Shown here: one piece after another, positions 33,555 to 41,834 of the stretch | Layout: each line of letters begins with the position of its first letter | Position numbering within the stretch: the stretch's first letter is position 1 | From: Acidithiobacillus montserratensis | GTDB lineage: Bacteria; Pseudomonadota; Gammaproteobacteria; Acidithiobacillales; Acidithiobacillaceae | Direction: 5' to 3' | DNA: 41,834 nt | Assembly (NCBI RefSeq): GCF_018853465.1 | Contig: NZ_JABBOU010000010.1 | Location: 1 to 41,834 of the forward strand | Program-made: the position numbers and the translations under genes | The notes under the pieces: generated by a model | Database searches by the model: none | Told to the model about the DNA's origin: nothing | The model's input: the letters and a program-made list of their open reading frames with translations, nothing else

Positions 33555-34481
33555 ATGTCCACGATATTTAATGCAGAGCAGCGGCGTTTTCTGAAACTCC
33601 TGGGTTTGTCCATACCCGGAGAAAGCCCCCTCCTGCCCCAGGGCGCCGTCAAAGAAAAAGCCGGTGCAGTCGCCCATGCCGCAGCTTCGGCCAATATTGC
33701 AGCATCAACGGCCCCCAGCGATGCTGCCCCCGCCCCTTTTGACGCCCTGCGCGCCGCTGTCAGGCAGGCACCTAGTCAGGAAAAAACAAGGACTCCTCAA
33801 TCTGCACCGGCGGGGGAGCAAGTTTCGTCGCTCCCACCCGCAGAAGCCGAAGTCCCGCCCATCCCTGAGCCGCCTGTCCCCACACCCTTGGCCGACCCGC
33901 ACAGGCTGGCCCAGATAGCGGCCTCAGACTGGCGTGATCTGCAAATCATGGTCAATAATTGCCGGGCGTGTGCGCTGGGAGAAACCCGCCAGCACGCTGT
34001 ATTCGGTGCAGGAAATCCCCGGGGTTCCTGGCTGTTTGTGGGCGAGGCGCCGGGAGCCGAAGAAGACCGCCGTGGTGAAGCTTTTGTGGGCCGGGGCGGA
34101 CAGTTGCTGGATAACATGCTCAAAGCCATGGGCCTGACCCGCCAGCAGGATGTCTATATTGCCAACGTCCTCAAATGTCGTCCCCCCAACAATCGTGACC
34201 CTTTGGGGCCGGAAGTGCAATCCTGTCTGCCTTATTTGCAGCGCCAGATAGCGTTACTCCAACCCCGTATTATTGTCGCCCTGGGACGCTTTGCCGCCCA
34301 GAGCCTGTTGCAGGTCACCACCCCCATCGGTCAACTGCGCGGCCAAACCCACCACTATCAGCAGATTCCCCTGATCGTCACCTATCACCCGGCTTATCTG
34401 CTCCGCAGCCCTCTGGAAAAGCGCAAGACCTGGGAGGATTTGCAGAGTGCTATGCTTTTATTTCAGCAATGCCAGTTCTGA
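33555..34481 (+). CDS. Uracil-DNA glycosylase, family 4 (iron-sulfur)
   Basis: Removes uracil from DNA. 308 residues. The first 120 are a low-complexity Ala/Pro-rich extension after a short helical start; the catalytic domain follows. Motif A is GEAPGAEEDRRGEAFVGRGG (163-182) and motif B includes HPAYLLR with His278. Four cysteines suited to a 4Fe-4S cluster are Cys136, Cys139 (NNCRACAL), Cys208 (KCRPPNNRDP) and Cys224. The extension is like that of many family-4 enzymes encoded near rimI. Ends just before the AT-rich retron insertion. Confidence 0.93.
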   Translation: MSTIFNAEQRRFLKLLGLSIPGESPLLPQGAVKEKAGAVAHAAASANIAASTAPSDAAPAPFDALRAAVRQAPSQEKTRTPQSAPAGEQVSSLPPAEAEVPPIPEPPVPTPLADPHRLAQIAASDWRDLQIMVNNCRACALGETRQHAVFGAGNPRGSWLFVGEAPGAEEDRRGEAFVGRGGQLLDNMLKAMGLTRQQDVYIANVLKCRPPNNRDPLGPEVQSCLPYLQRQIALLQPRIIVALGRFAAQSLLQVTTPIGQLRGQTHHYQQIPLIVTYHPAYLLRSPLEKRKTWEDLQSAMLLFQQCQF

Positions 34482-34536
34482 AAAGAATCGAATAATATTA
34501 GGGGGTATCGTGAAAAAGATAGTATATTTTTAATCA

Positions 34537-34578
34537 ATGCTTTAATTTTTATAAACATATTTTCTACACCAAAAGCAT
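34537..34578. repeat. Inverted repeat in front of the retron RT
   Basis: ATGCTTT (34537-34543) and AAAGCAT (34572-34578), 28 AT-rich bases between. It is the only inverted repeat I see in the 107-base gap before the RT. It might be a fold of the leader or part of an msr-type RNA, but is too simple to call. Confidence 0.3.
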
Positions 34579-34588
34579 GAGGTGAAAA

Positions 34589-36247
34589 ATGAGTTTTGTT
34601 AGGAATAGAGTAAACTCGAACAGAAATCGGAGTGAAACAATAAAAGAATTTTGCGATAATATTGGGGTCAGTAAAGAAGGTTTTTTACTTTACAATAAGG
34701 AGAACGAAAAAGAATATAAGGTTTTTGACTTAATTAAAAAAAATGGCTCTCTTAGAAAGGTGAAGGCTCCTTCTGCTGGTCTTGCGGGTTTACAAAGAAA
34801 GATTTCCAAAATTTTACAAACAATTTATAATCAACCAAATTGTGTTCATGGCTATGTTCCAGATAGATCAGTTGTATCGAACGCACAGTGTCACGTAAAC
34901 AAAAGATATATACTAAGTATAGATATTAATGATTTTTTTGGTTCAATTACTAGAAATCGCATCTTAGGTTTGTTTAGATCTATTTTTTCGGATCAAAATT
35001 TGTGCGAGGCGCTGACCAATATTTGTGTGGTAGATGGATGTCTACCTACGGGATCACCAGCTTCCCCCGTATTATCTAACATGATTATGTTTAAGATGGA
35101 TAGGAAGATAATGAGTATTTGCAAAAATAACCATGTTTTTTATACTAGGTACTCTGATGATTTAACTTTTTCAACAAAAACTAAATCATTTCCAAGTGAG
35201 TTTGTTTATCTTGATGCTTGTGGATCTTTGACGTTAGGAAAAAGTATTGTGGCAATATTTAAAGAGAATGGATTTTCGATTAATTTAAAAAAAACAAAAT
35301 TAAGGAGTCGTTCAAACCGGCAGGTTGTGACTGGAGTTGTTGTAAATAAAATCACAAATATACCAAGTAGTTATATGTCAAACCTCAGAGCTATTAAGAA
35401 TTCCATATCTAAGCATGGTGTTGATGGTGCGCAAAAGATATTTGACGAAAATTATAAAGAAACGAGATATAAAAATAGAGTCAATATAGGTCACCATATT
35501 TCTATTAAGGATATGGTTAGAGGTAAGATTGAATATATTGGCATGGTAAGGGGGAAGCAAGACGCTTTATATCGTAAAAATCTTGATTGGTATAATAAAA
35601 ACTTTAGATCGCTAGGTGATCCGGAAGAATGTGTTTACCCTATTTATTTTATTATTGATATGCCCGAAAAATCTAAACAGAAAGATCATCGCATTAAAAA
35701 TGATTGTGGTCAGGGCACATGCTTTTTTTTGGAAGATGTTGGTATTTTGACGGCTGATCATTTTTTGCCTAGTGTAGAAGATGTGGAAGCTGCAGGTGAT
35801 CATTTAAGACTGTATTTTGAAACTAAAGATGGTTGTAAGCATAACGTTAAAATAGAAAATAGATATCCAAAAATCGATATGGCAGTTTTATCATTGGAGG
35901 ATAATCTTTTTAGAAGTAAAAAACTTTATGTCAACACTGATTTTTCTCACTCTGATAGGTTGACTGTTTCTCTTTATGGATTTCCAGATTGTGCGGTTGG
36001 TGAATCATTGCAAGTGCGTGATTCAGTAATTACTGGCACAAGGAATCGTGCGGACGAAAAAGAAATCATAATAAGAGATGGTATAAAGGCAGGAATGAGC
36101 GGGGGGCCTGTTACCGATCAGGCAAATAGGGTTGTTGGGGTAATTCATAAAGGAGGTATCGACGAATCCGGCAAGTGTTATTATAAGCCGATAAACGATT
36201 TGTATCATATAATTAAGCCTATGCATTCATCAAATCGCAGCAGATAA
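34589..36247 (+). CDS. Retron-type reverse transcriptase fused to a trypsin-like serine protease
   Basis: 552 residues. RT part (1-340): motif X NAQCH (98-102, fits NAxxH), motif A LSIDINDFFGSI (Asp112), motif B LPTGSPASPVLSN, catalytic YSDD (188-191), motif Y VTG (247-249). NAxxH and VTG are hallmarks of retron RTs. C-terminal part (about 350-545): chymotrypsin-fold protease with His391 (GILTADHF), Asp430 (KIDMAVLSL) and Ser504 (GMSGGPV), a full triad. No signal peptide, so it acts in the cytoplasm. RT-protease fusions exist among catalogued retrons; the type number is not certain to me. GAGGTG precedes the ATG. AT-rich, clearly unlike its neighbours; probably phage defence. Confidence 0.92.
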   Translation: MSFVRNRVNSNRNRSETIKEFCDNIGVSKEGFLLYNKENEKEYKVFDLIKKNGSLRKVKAPSAGLAGLQRKISKILQTIYNQPNCVHGYVPDRSVVSNAQCHVNKRYILSIDINDFFGSITRNRILGLFRSIFSDQNLCEALTNICVVDGCLPTGSPASPVLSNMIMFKMDRKIMSICKNNHVFYTRYSDDLTFSTKTKSFPSEFVYLDACGSLTLGKSIVAIFKENGFSINLKKTKLRSRSNRQVVTGVVVNKITNIPSSYMSNLRAIKNSISKHGVDGAQKIFDENYKETRYKNRVNIGHHISIKDMVRGKIEYIGMVRGKQDALYRKNLDWYNKNFRSLGDPEECVYPIYFIIDMPEKSKQKDHRIKNDCGQGTCFFLEDVGILTADHFLPSVEDVEAAGDHLRLYFETKDGCKHNVKIENRYPKIDMAVLSLEDNLFRSKKLYVNTDFSHSDRLTVSLYGFPDCAVGESLQVRDSVITGTRNRADEKEIIIRDGIKAGMSGGPVTDQANRVVGVIHKGGIDESGKCYYKPINDLYHIIKPMHSSNRSR

Positions 36248-36524
36248 ACTTAAAAGAGAAAACTATATACAACAAAATAGTAAACCATCTTCATTAAAAG
36301 TGGCGAACCAACAAAGAAAATGGATACCTCTGGGGTACAATTCGGTACACAGTAACGTGCACCGTAAAACAATGCATAGGCTTTTTAATAATACCAAGGT
36401 TTAGCCTTTTGCGCAATAGGTAATCCTGTAATGAGTGCTAACTTTTTGATGTTAATCTTTAAAATATGCCATTGCACACCCGCCCCAGACAGTCCAAAAT
36501 CCCCCTCTGATATGAGGAGGACCC

Positions 36525-37901
36525 ATGTTTGACAATCTGACCCAGAAACTTACCCAGACTTTCAAAAACCTGCGTGGCCAGGGGCGTTTGAGTGAGGACA
36601 ACATTCGTGATGCTCTGCGCGAGGTGCGTCTGGCTTTGCTGGAAGCCGATGTGGCGCTGCCGGTGGTGAAAGACTTCATCAACAAGGTGCGCGAGGCGGC
36701 GCTGGGCGAAGAGGTGATCAAGAGCCTGTCGCCGGGGCAGGTATTCATCAAGATTGTCAACGACGAGCTGGTGAAGCTCATGGGTGCTCATAACGACAAG
36801 CTGGATTTGAGCGCCCGCCCGCCAGCGGTGATTCTGCTGGCCGGTTTGCAGGGTTCGGGTAAAACCACCACCAGCGCCAAGCTGGCCCTGTGGCTGAAGG
36901 ACAAGGAAAAGAAGCGGGTCATGATGGTCAGTACCGACGTCTATCGTCCGGCGGCCATGGAGCAGTTGGCCCATCTGGGTAAGGACATTGAGGTGGAGGT
37001 GTTTCCTTCCCGTCCCGACCAGCAGCCGGTGCAAATTGCTCGGGATGCGGCGGAAGCGGCCCAGCGTGGCGTGTTTGATGTGCTGATTGTCGATACTGCT
37101 GGCCGCCTCCATGTCGATGCAGCCATGATGGCCGAGGCCCAGGCCCTGACCAATGCCGTCAAACCCGTGGAGCTGCTCTTTGTGGTGGACGCCATGACCG
37201 GTCAGGATGCGGTCAATACCGCCAAGGCGTTTAATGACGCACTACCCCTGACCGGTGTCATTCTGACCAAGGCCGACGGTGACGCCCGGGGCGGGGCGGC
37301 CCTGTCGGTGCGGGCCATTACCGGCAAGCCCATCAAGTTCATCGGTATCGGTGAAAAAATCCGCAAGGGTCTGGAGCCTTTTTATCCCGATCGTCTGGCT
37401 TCGCGGATTTTGGGAATGGGCGACATCGTCAGTCTGGTGGAGCAGGTCCAGCAGGATGTGGATGCCGAACAGGCCCAGAAAATGACCGATAAGCTGCGCA
37501 GAGGCAAAGGTTTTGATCTGGAAGACTTTCGCCAGCAACTGCGGCAACTGGAAAAAATGGGCGGCATGTCGAGCATCATGGACAAGTTGCCGGGCATGGG
37601 TGAACTCCCTGCCGAAGCCCAGGCCGCCATGCAGGACGGCAAGCCCATGCGCCGGTTGGAAGCCATCATCAATTCCATGACGCCCGGTGAACGGCGTCAT
37701 CCCGAAATCATCAAAGCCTCGCGGCGGCGGCGCATTGCGGCGGGTTCCGGCACTACGGTGACGGAGGTCAACAAGCTGCTCAAACAGTTTGAGATGATGC
37801 AGAAAATGTTCAAAAAAATGGGAAAAGGCGGGCGCGGCCTCAGCCGTTTGCTGGGGATGAATCCCAAATCGATGTTAAAGGGTGGTTTACCCTTCCGTTA
37901 G
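36525..37901 (+). CDS. ffh: Signal recognition particle protein Ffh
   Basis: SRP54 GTPase that targets nascent membrane proteins with 4.5S RNA. 458 residues. N domain 1-90; G domain with P-loop GLQGSGKTT, DTAGRLHVD, TKADGDARGGAAL and GxGE loop GIGEK; methionine-rich M domain from about 300 (GGMSSIMDKLPGMG; EMMQKMFKKMGKGG). GAGGAGG before ATG. First of the ffh-rpsP-rimM-trmD-rplS run. The 277 bases upstream belong partly to the AT-rich insertion; no promoter is clear. Confidence 0.97.
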   Translation: MFDNLTQKLTQTFKNLRGQGRLSEDNIRDALREVRLALLEADVALPVVKDFINKVREAALGEEVIKSLSPGQVFIKIVNDELVKLMGAHNDKLDLSARPPAVILLAGLQGSGKTTTSAKLALWLKDKEKKRVMMVSTDVYRPAAMEQLAHLGKDIEVEVFPSRPDQQPVQIARDAAEAAQRGVFDVLIVDTAGRLHVDAAMMAEAQALTNAVKPVELLFVVDAMTGQDAVNTAKAFNDALPLTGVILTKADGDARGGAALSVRAITGKPIKFIGIGEKIRKGLEPFYPDRLASRILGMGDIVSLVEQVQQDVDAEQAQKMTDKLRRGKGFDLEDFRQQLRQLEKMGGMSSIMDKLPGMGELPAEAQAAMQDGKPMRRLEAIINSMTPGERRHPEIIKASRRRRIAAGSGTTVTEVNKLLKQFEMMQKMFKKMGKGGRGLSRLLGMNPKSMLKGGLPFR

Positions 37902-37930
37902 AGCTTGTTTTTGGTTACGATACGCGCCTT

Positions 37931-37949
37931 TCTCCCGTCCAGTGGGAGA
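37931..37949 (+). other. Small stem-loop before rpsP
   Basis: TCTCCC/GGGAGA, six base pairs with a seven-base loop, 20 bases before the rpsP start and its AAGGAG. No T-run follows. Possible translational control element of the ribosomal operon. Confidence 0.3.
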
Positions 37950-37970
37950 GGACATGGTTAAGGAGAACAC

Positions 37971-38231
37971 ATGGTAGTTATTCGTATGGCCCGGGGCGGC
38001 GCCAAAAAGCGGCCTTTTTATCACATCGTGGTGACCGATAGTCGTAATCGTCGCGATGGCCGTTTCATTGAACGCCTGGGTTTTTATAATCCCATTGGTG
38101 CTACCGCCGAGTTGCGGATTGACAAGGAACGTGCCGCTTACTGGCTGAGCCAGGGCGCCCAGCCTTCCGACACGGTGGCCGGCTTTTTCAAGAAAGAAGG
38201 CGTGAGTAAGACGGGTGTTGCCGCCGCCTGA
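37971..38231 (+). CDS. rpsP: 30S ribosomal protein S16
   Basis: 86 residues, [23 protein letters not shown] is the S16 start (core [18 protein letters not shown]). AAGGAG before the ATG. The stop overlaps the start region of rimM, as in other proteobacteria. Confidence 0.97.
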   Translation: MVVIRMARGGAKKRPFYHIVVTDSRNRRDGRFIERLGFYNPIGATAELRIDKERAAYWLSQGAQPSDTVAGFFKKEGVSKTGVAAA

Positions 38232-38730
38232 GTCGGAAGAATGGGTGGTGCTGGGAAAAATTTCCGGCATCTACGGTGTGCGCGGCATGGTCAAGGTGTT
38301 TTCCTTTACCGATCTGCGTGATGCCATTCTCGACTACTCACCCTGGTTGCTGGGGCCTGACCGTCACGCTTACGGGCTGGAAGAAGGGCGCATGCAGGGT
38401 GAAGGGGTGGTTGCCAAGCTGGTCGGCGTGGATGACCGGGAGCAGGCGCGTGCCCTCATAGGCCAGGAGATCCGGATTGCCCGGGCGCACTTGCCGGAGC
38501 TGCAGCCGGGGGAGTTTTACTGGCGTGATCTGCTCGGGATGCAGGTGCTGAATCAGGAAGGGCAGCGCCTGGGGACGGTCAAGTCGTTTCTGGAAACCGG
38601 TGCCAATGACGTCATGGTGCTGGACGATGGAAAGGGCGGGGAACTGTTGATTCCCTGGTCGGACGAGACGGCTGCCGGTGTGGATACGGATGCCCGGCAG
38701 ATTCACGTCGATTGGCAAGCGGATTGGTGA
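38215..38730 (+). CDS. rimM: Ribosome maturation factor RimM
   Basis: Binds S19 and helps mature the 30S head. 171 residues, N-terminal RimM barrel ([20 protein letters not shown], in part [15 protein letters not shown]) and C-terminal PRC-barrel ([35 protein letters not shown]). Start is uncertain: GTG at 38215 overlaps rpsP by 17 bases; a GTG at 38245 has GGAAGA upstream and would shorten the protein by ten residues. Confidence 0.94.
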   Translation: MLPPPESEEWVVLGKISGIYGVRGMVKVFSFTDLRDAILDYSPWLLGPDRHAYGLEEGRMQGEGVVAKLVGVDDREQARALIGQEIRIARAHLPELQPGEFYWRDLLGMQVLNQEGQRLGTVKSFLETGANDVMVLDDGKGGELLIPWSDETAAGVDTDARQIHVDWQADW

Positions 38731-39473
38731 TGCGCTTTGATATCATCACCATTTTTCCGGAGCTGATTCACGGTTATCTGCGTGAGGGGGTGCTGGGGCG
38801 CGGTCAGGCCAAGGGGTTGATTCAGGTGCATACCTGGAATCCCCGGGATTTCAGCGATAACGCCTATCGCCGCGTTGATGACCGACCCTTTGGCGGTGGT
38901 CCGGGAATGTTGATGATGGCGCCGCCTCTGCTGGCTGCCATTGCTGCGGCACGAGCGGCCAACCCCGGAGCGCCGGTGCTGTATTTGTCGCCCCAGGGGC
39001 AGCGTCTGCAGCAGTCTGCAGTGCAGGACTTTGCCGGCGTAGAAGGATTGATTTTGCTGGCAGGCCGCTACGAGGGCATTGATGAGCGGGTGCTGGCTGA
39101 GGTGGATGCCGAGTGGTCCATCGGCGATTATGTGCTGGCGGGCGGTGAACTGCCGGCCCTGGTGCTGATGGAAGCGGTAGCCCGGCAGTTGCCGGGTCTG
39201 CTGGGACATGCCGACTCGGCCGCCGAGGACAGTTTTGCGGACGCTGGATTGCTGGATTGTCCCCACTATACGCGTCCGGAAGTAGTGGGCGGGAAGAAGG
39301 TGCCGGAGGTTTTGCTGTCCGGGGATCATGCCCGGATTCGCCGTTGGCGCTTGCAGCAGTCCCTGGGGCGTACCGCTGAGCGGCGTCCGGATGTGTTGGC
39401 GCAACGGGTTTTGAGTGCGCAAGAGCAGCAGTTATTGGAAGATTATCGCCGTCAGGACGGCGAGGTGCAGTAA
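38730..39473 (+). CDS. trmD: tRNA (guanine-37-N1)-methyltransferase TrmD
   Basis: 247 residues. Start ATG at 38730 overlaps the rimM stop (TGATG) and gives the family start [18 protein letters not shown] knot features: [46 protein letters not shown] (in part [14 protein letters not shown]). Methylates G37 in tRNAs reading CNN codons, including tRNA-Pro, one of which is encoded at 23107-23183. Confidence 0.97.
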   Translation: MRFDIITIFPELIHGYLREGVLGRGQAKGLIQVHTWNPRDFSDNAYRRVDDRPFGGGPGMLMMAPPLLAAIAAARAANPGAPVLYLSPQGQRLQQSAVQDFAGVEGLILLAGRYEGIDERVLAEVDAEWSIGDYVLAGGELPALVLMEAVARQLPGLLGHADSAAEDSFADAGLLDCPHYTRPEVVGGKKVPEVLLSGDHARIRRWRLQQSLGRTAERRPDVLAQRVLSAQEQQLLEDYRRQDGEVQ

Positions 39474-39495
39474 TACTAGGTGAAGGAGCAGGGCT

Positions 39496-39840
39496 GTGAA
39501 CATCATTGACGAAATCAACAAAGAACAGGTGCAGTCGGAGCTTCCGGCTTTTGGTGCGGGTGATACCGTGGCCGTACACGTCAAGGTCAAGGAAGGCGAC
39601 CGTGAACGTATTCAGATTTTCGAAGGCATTTGCATTGCCCGTCGTAATCGCGGTCTGCATTCCGCCTTTACGGTCCGGAAAATCTCCAATGGTGAAGGGG
39701 TGGAGCGCGTTTTCCCCTCATACTCGCCGCTGGTGACCAAGGTAGAAGTCAAGCGTCGCGGTGATGTCCGTCGCGCCAAGCTGTACTACCTGCGTAATCT
39801 GTCCGGCAAAGCGGCCCGCATCAAAGAAAAACTGGGCTGA
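39496..39840 (+). CDS. rplS: 50S ribosomal protein L19
   Basis: 114 residues from GTG with GAAGGAG upstream. Family stretches: [22 protein letters not shown] (in part [13 protein letters not shown]), [21 protein letters not shown] (in part [13 protein letters not shown]), [23 protein letters not shown] (in part [15 protein letters not shown]). Ends the conserved ribosomal run. Confidence 0.97.
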   Translation: MNIIDEINKEQVQSELPAFGAGDTVAVHVKVKEGDRERIQIFEGICIARRNRGLHSAFTVRKISNGEGVERVFPSYSPLVTKVEVKRRGDVRRAKLYYLRNLSGKAARIKEKLG

Positions 39841-39856
39841 TGATATCTGCCGCGCT

Positions 39857-39874
39857 ACCCGGCAAAGTCCGGGT
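39857..39874 (+). other. Stem-loop after rplS
   Basis: ACCCGG/CCGGGT, six base pairs and a six-base loop, 16 bases after the rplS stop. No T-run, so it is at best a weak or Rho-assisted end, or an mRNA 3' boundary. Confidence 0.35.
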
Positions 39875-39879
39875 TCGCT

Positions 39880-41100
39880 GTGGATAATCGGATGATGACG
39901 CCAGCGTTCGGGGAAATTCTGGAACGCTGGCGTTCTGCGTCCGGCGCTGACCAGGCGGCACTCTGGGTGGACCCGGGTCAGAGGGTATTGCTGCGCTCGG
40001 CCTGGCAGCAGGATATCCTGCCTTGCTGGTGGGGTGCTGGAGGAGATACCGAAGCCCTGCAGGTGGTGGTGGATAGCCAGTCCATCTGGGCCGAAGCGGA
40101 GCAGCTTCCGGTGGAGCTGCTGGCTGCTGCGCTGGCCATTCAAGAAAGCAAAAGAGTGCAGATGGACAAGCCGGCCCTGCCGGATGCCTTGCTGCTGGAA
40201 GCCCGCCCACCCATGCCTCTGGATATGGAAGTCGATTTGCTGTCCAAGGCGGTAGAAGAAGCTGACCTGGAGCAACTGTCTCCCCTGCTGCAAAGCATGG
40301 CGGATGATGATCATGCCCGGCGGATTGTTCTGAACCGCCTTGCCCAGCGTCTGGCCGATGACAGTCATGCTCAGGGTCTGCGCAGTATTCTTTTCGGGCA
40401 GTGGCACGACGCCGCTGCCGAACTGCCCGCACGGCCTTTTGCGCTGGGTGCTCTGGCTCTCCTGCACAGCCACTGGCAACAACCTGCCGGGGTGGCGGTG
40501 GTGGTTCCCGAAGGGCGCGCCAGCCGCGACAACGAAGTGGACAAACCCCTGCTGCATGCCTTGCGGGAACGGGATCTGCCCGCCTTCATGGGGCGGGTGC
40601 GGGCCATGGGCGATCAACCTCTGGATGCCATTCGTCAGCTTTTCCTGACGGTGACCCTGATGATTATTGAAGGCGGGCACCGTCATGAACTCCAGGCATT
40701 GATGCGCCTCTATGTCTGGCTGGGCACCTTGCTGACTTTACCGCATCGCAGTTTGCGCCAGGCCCGCAAGGTGCTCTTCAGTGCCGCTGCCAGCACTTTC
40801 GGCTTTGCGGGATGGCAGCGCCGTGAAGACTGGCCGGATTTCAGTACCCTGGCCGCTTATCGCGAACGGGCCTGGTCTGAGCCTGTTCCAGCGCCGTTTA
40901 CCTGGCAGGGCGCGTTATACGCGGCGGCATCCGGTACGGCTGCCGACTGGTGGTTACAGGTGGCCGAAAGAGCGGTTGATCAGGATAATCCCTCGGGTTT
41001 TTGGCCGGTCTGGCGTACCGCCCAGCGTGCCGGAACCATTACCGGGGGACCATTGGCGTGGATTCATCCGCTGGTGGTATTACGTTTCTATTTTGATTGA
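39880..41100 (+). CDS. Hypothetical protein, 406 residues, between rplS and xerD
   Basis: Starts with GTG (in-frame ATGs at 39892 and 39895 are alternatives). Predicted soluble and mostly helical, rich in Ala, Leu, Trp and Gln, with no signal peptide or clear membrane part except a mild stretch LFLTVTLMIIEGG. No catalytic motif or known family recognised. Base composition like its neighbours, so likely native. It precedes xerD by 18 bases and may share its transcript. Confidence 0.7.
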   Translation: MDNRMMTPAFGEILERWRSASGADQAALWVDPGQRVLLRSAWQQDILPCWWGAGGDTEALQVVVDSQSIWAEAEQLPVELLAAALAIQESKRVQMDKPALPDALLLEARPPMPLDMEVDLLSKAVEEADLEQLSPLLQSMADDDHARRIVLNRLAQRLADDSHAQGLRSILFGQWHDAAAELPARPFALGALALLHSHWQQPAGVAVVVPEGRASRDNEVDKPLLHALRERDLPAFMGRVRAMGDQPLDAIRQLFLTVTLMIIEGGHRHELQALMRLYVWLGTLLTLPHRSLRQARKVLFSAAASTFGFAGWQRREDWPDFSTLAAYRERAWSEPVPAPFTWQGALYAAASGTAADWWLQVAERAVDQDNPSGFWPVWRTAQRAGTITGGPLAWIHPLVVLRFYFD

Positions 41101-41118
41101 ATAAGCGCTTGCAGGCCG

Positions 41119-41834
41119 ATGGCGCAGCCTTCCACTGAGGATTGTCAGCGTATTGATGGCTTTCTGGATGCGCTCTGGCTCGAAAAAAACCTCGGTGAAA
41201 ATACTCTCGCTGCCTACCGCCAGGATCTGCTCCAGCTTGCTGTGGCGCTGGCTGAAATGGATGCCGATTTGCTGAGCGCCGATGCCAGTCATCTGGGGCG
41301 TATTCTCGGGCAGAAACTGCAATCGGGTGCGGCCCTGCGTTCCGTGGCCAGGCTACTATCCAGCACCCGTCGCTTCTACGGTTATGCCCTGCGTGAGGGC
41401 TGGATCACCCGTAATCCCAGTCAGAACCTGCAAAGCCCCCGTCTGGCCCGCTATTTGCCCCATGTGCTCAGTGAGGCACAAATCGAAGCCCTGCTCGCCG
41501 CCCCCGATCTGACCCGCCCCCTGGGTTTGCGCGATGCCGCCATGCTCGAATTGATGTATGCCTGTGGGCTGCGGGTTTCAGAACTGGTCAACCTGGAAAT
41601 GCGGCAACTGGATTTGACAGCGGATCTGGTGATGGTTTTCGGCAAGGGGCGCAAGGAGCGTCTGGTGCCCATGGGGGAGATGGCGGCCGAGCGGGTATCA
41701 GCATATTTGCAAAATGCCCGCCCGCAGATTCTGGGTGAGCGGATTTCTGCCGCCGTTTTTGTGACGGCGCGCGGAGCGGCCATGACCCGCCAGCGTTTTT
41801 GGCAAAATATCGAGGGCTATGCCAAAGTGGCGGG
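41119..41834 (+). CDS. xerD: Tyrosine recombinase XerD (3' end beyond the window)
   Basis: First 238 codons of a XerC/D-type recombinase that resolves chromosome dimers at dif. N-terminal SAM-like core-binding domain (FLDALWLEKNLGENTLAAYRQDL, in part KNLGENTLAAYRQDL) then the catalytic domain with Arg in LMYACGLRVSELVNL and Lys in FGKGRKERLVPM. The later HxxR and Tyr lie outside the window. XerD is favoured over XerC by the LxxLPxxLSExxIExLLAAP style (YLPHVLSEAQIEALLAAP); moderate certainty on the letter. Confidence 0.88.
   Translation, partial: MAQPSTEDCQRIDGFLDALWLEKNLGENTLAAYRQDLLQLAVALAEMDADLLSADASHLGRILGQKLQSGAALRSVARLLSSTRRFYGYALREGWITRNPSQNLQSPRLARYLPHVLSEAQIEALLAAPDLTRPLGLRDAAMLELMYACGLRVSELVNLEMRQLDLTADLVMVFGKGRKERLVPMGEMAAERVSAYLQNARPQILGERISAAVFVTARGAAMTRQRFWQNIEGYAKVA

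Noticed and set aside
34589..36247. Group II intron RT or abortive-infection (Abi) RT for the AT-rich gene
   Set aside because: No maturase or intron ends are present, and the NAxxH and VTG motifs point to the retron group instead.

Overview
The window reads as the chromosome of an acidophilic or chemolithotrophic gamma-like proteobacterium. An Acidithiobacillus-type genome is my best guess, from gene content and protein style only. Most genes are moderately GC-rich and tightly packed. Two AT-rich stretches stand out: about 28.0-30.8 kb and 34.5-36.5 kb.

Region 1 (1-20967) is a nitrogen-starvation block. On the minus strand it holds a prkA/yeaG kinase, a first ammonium transporter, yeaH, spoVR, a beta-barrel porin, the PII protein glnK and a second ammonium transporter. 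Further right, also on the minus strand, are an Anbu proteasome-like peptidase and the three-gene ATP-grasp / alpha-E / transglutaminase (DUF2126) cluster. The block is closed by ntrB-ntrC on the plus strand, the sensor and sigma-54 activator for nitrogen. The promoters tie the block together. NtrC-type sites (GCAC-N7-GTGC or GCAT-N7-GTGC) lie at five loci: 3086-3120, 7660-7674, 9927-9941, 17362-17396 and 18278-18292. Sigma-54 boxes (-24 GG, -12 GC) precede the porin, the first amt, prkA, the ATP-grasp operon, a PDC-sensor membrane gene and probably ntrB. One more sigma-54 box drives a stretch with no protein gene that ends in an intrinsic terminator. I call it a candidate sRNA of about 64 nt with two anti-Shine-Dalgarno segments.

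Region 2 (21062-28003) is ordinary core: a FimV-like TPR protein, a polyprenyl diphosphate synthase, tRNA-Pro(CGG), a PP0621-type small protein, an O-antigen ligase/polymerase, an FtsI-type transpeptidase and two small membrane proteins, mostly in overlapping pairs.

Region 3 (28004-30803) is accessory: small membrane ORFs in AT-rich DNA, a decayed IS1182-like element with 11-bp terminal repeats and a CTAG duplication, and a BrnT/BrnA toxin-antitoxin pair with a palindrome at its start. Region 4 (30996-34481) holds an ABC-F ATPase (Uup), a DUF4870 protein and a family-4 uracil-DNA glycosylase.

Region 5 (34482-36500) is a one-gene AT-rich insertion. It encodes a retron-type reverse transcriptase fused to a trypsin-like serine protease with an intact catalytic triad. 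Region 6 (36525-41834) is the conserved ffh-rpsP-rimM-trmD-rplS run, an unrecognised 406-residue protein and the start of xerD, cut by the window end.

Main points of interest: the NtrC/sigma-54 module that joins ammonium uptake, the PrkA/YeaH/SpoVR stress system and the ATP-grasp/Anbu peptide system; the sigma-54-driven sRNA candidate; and the retron RT-protease fusion.
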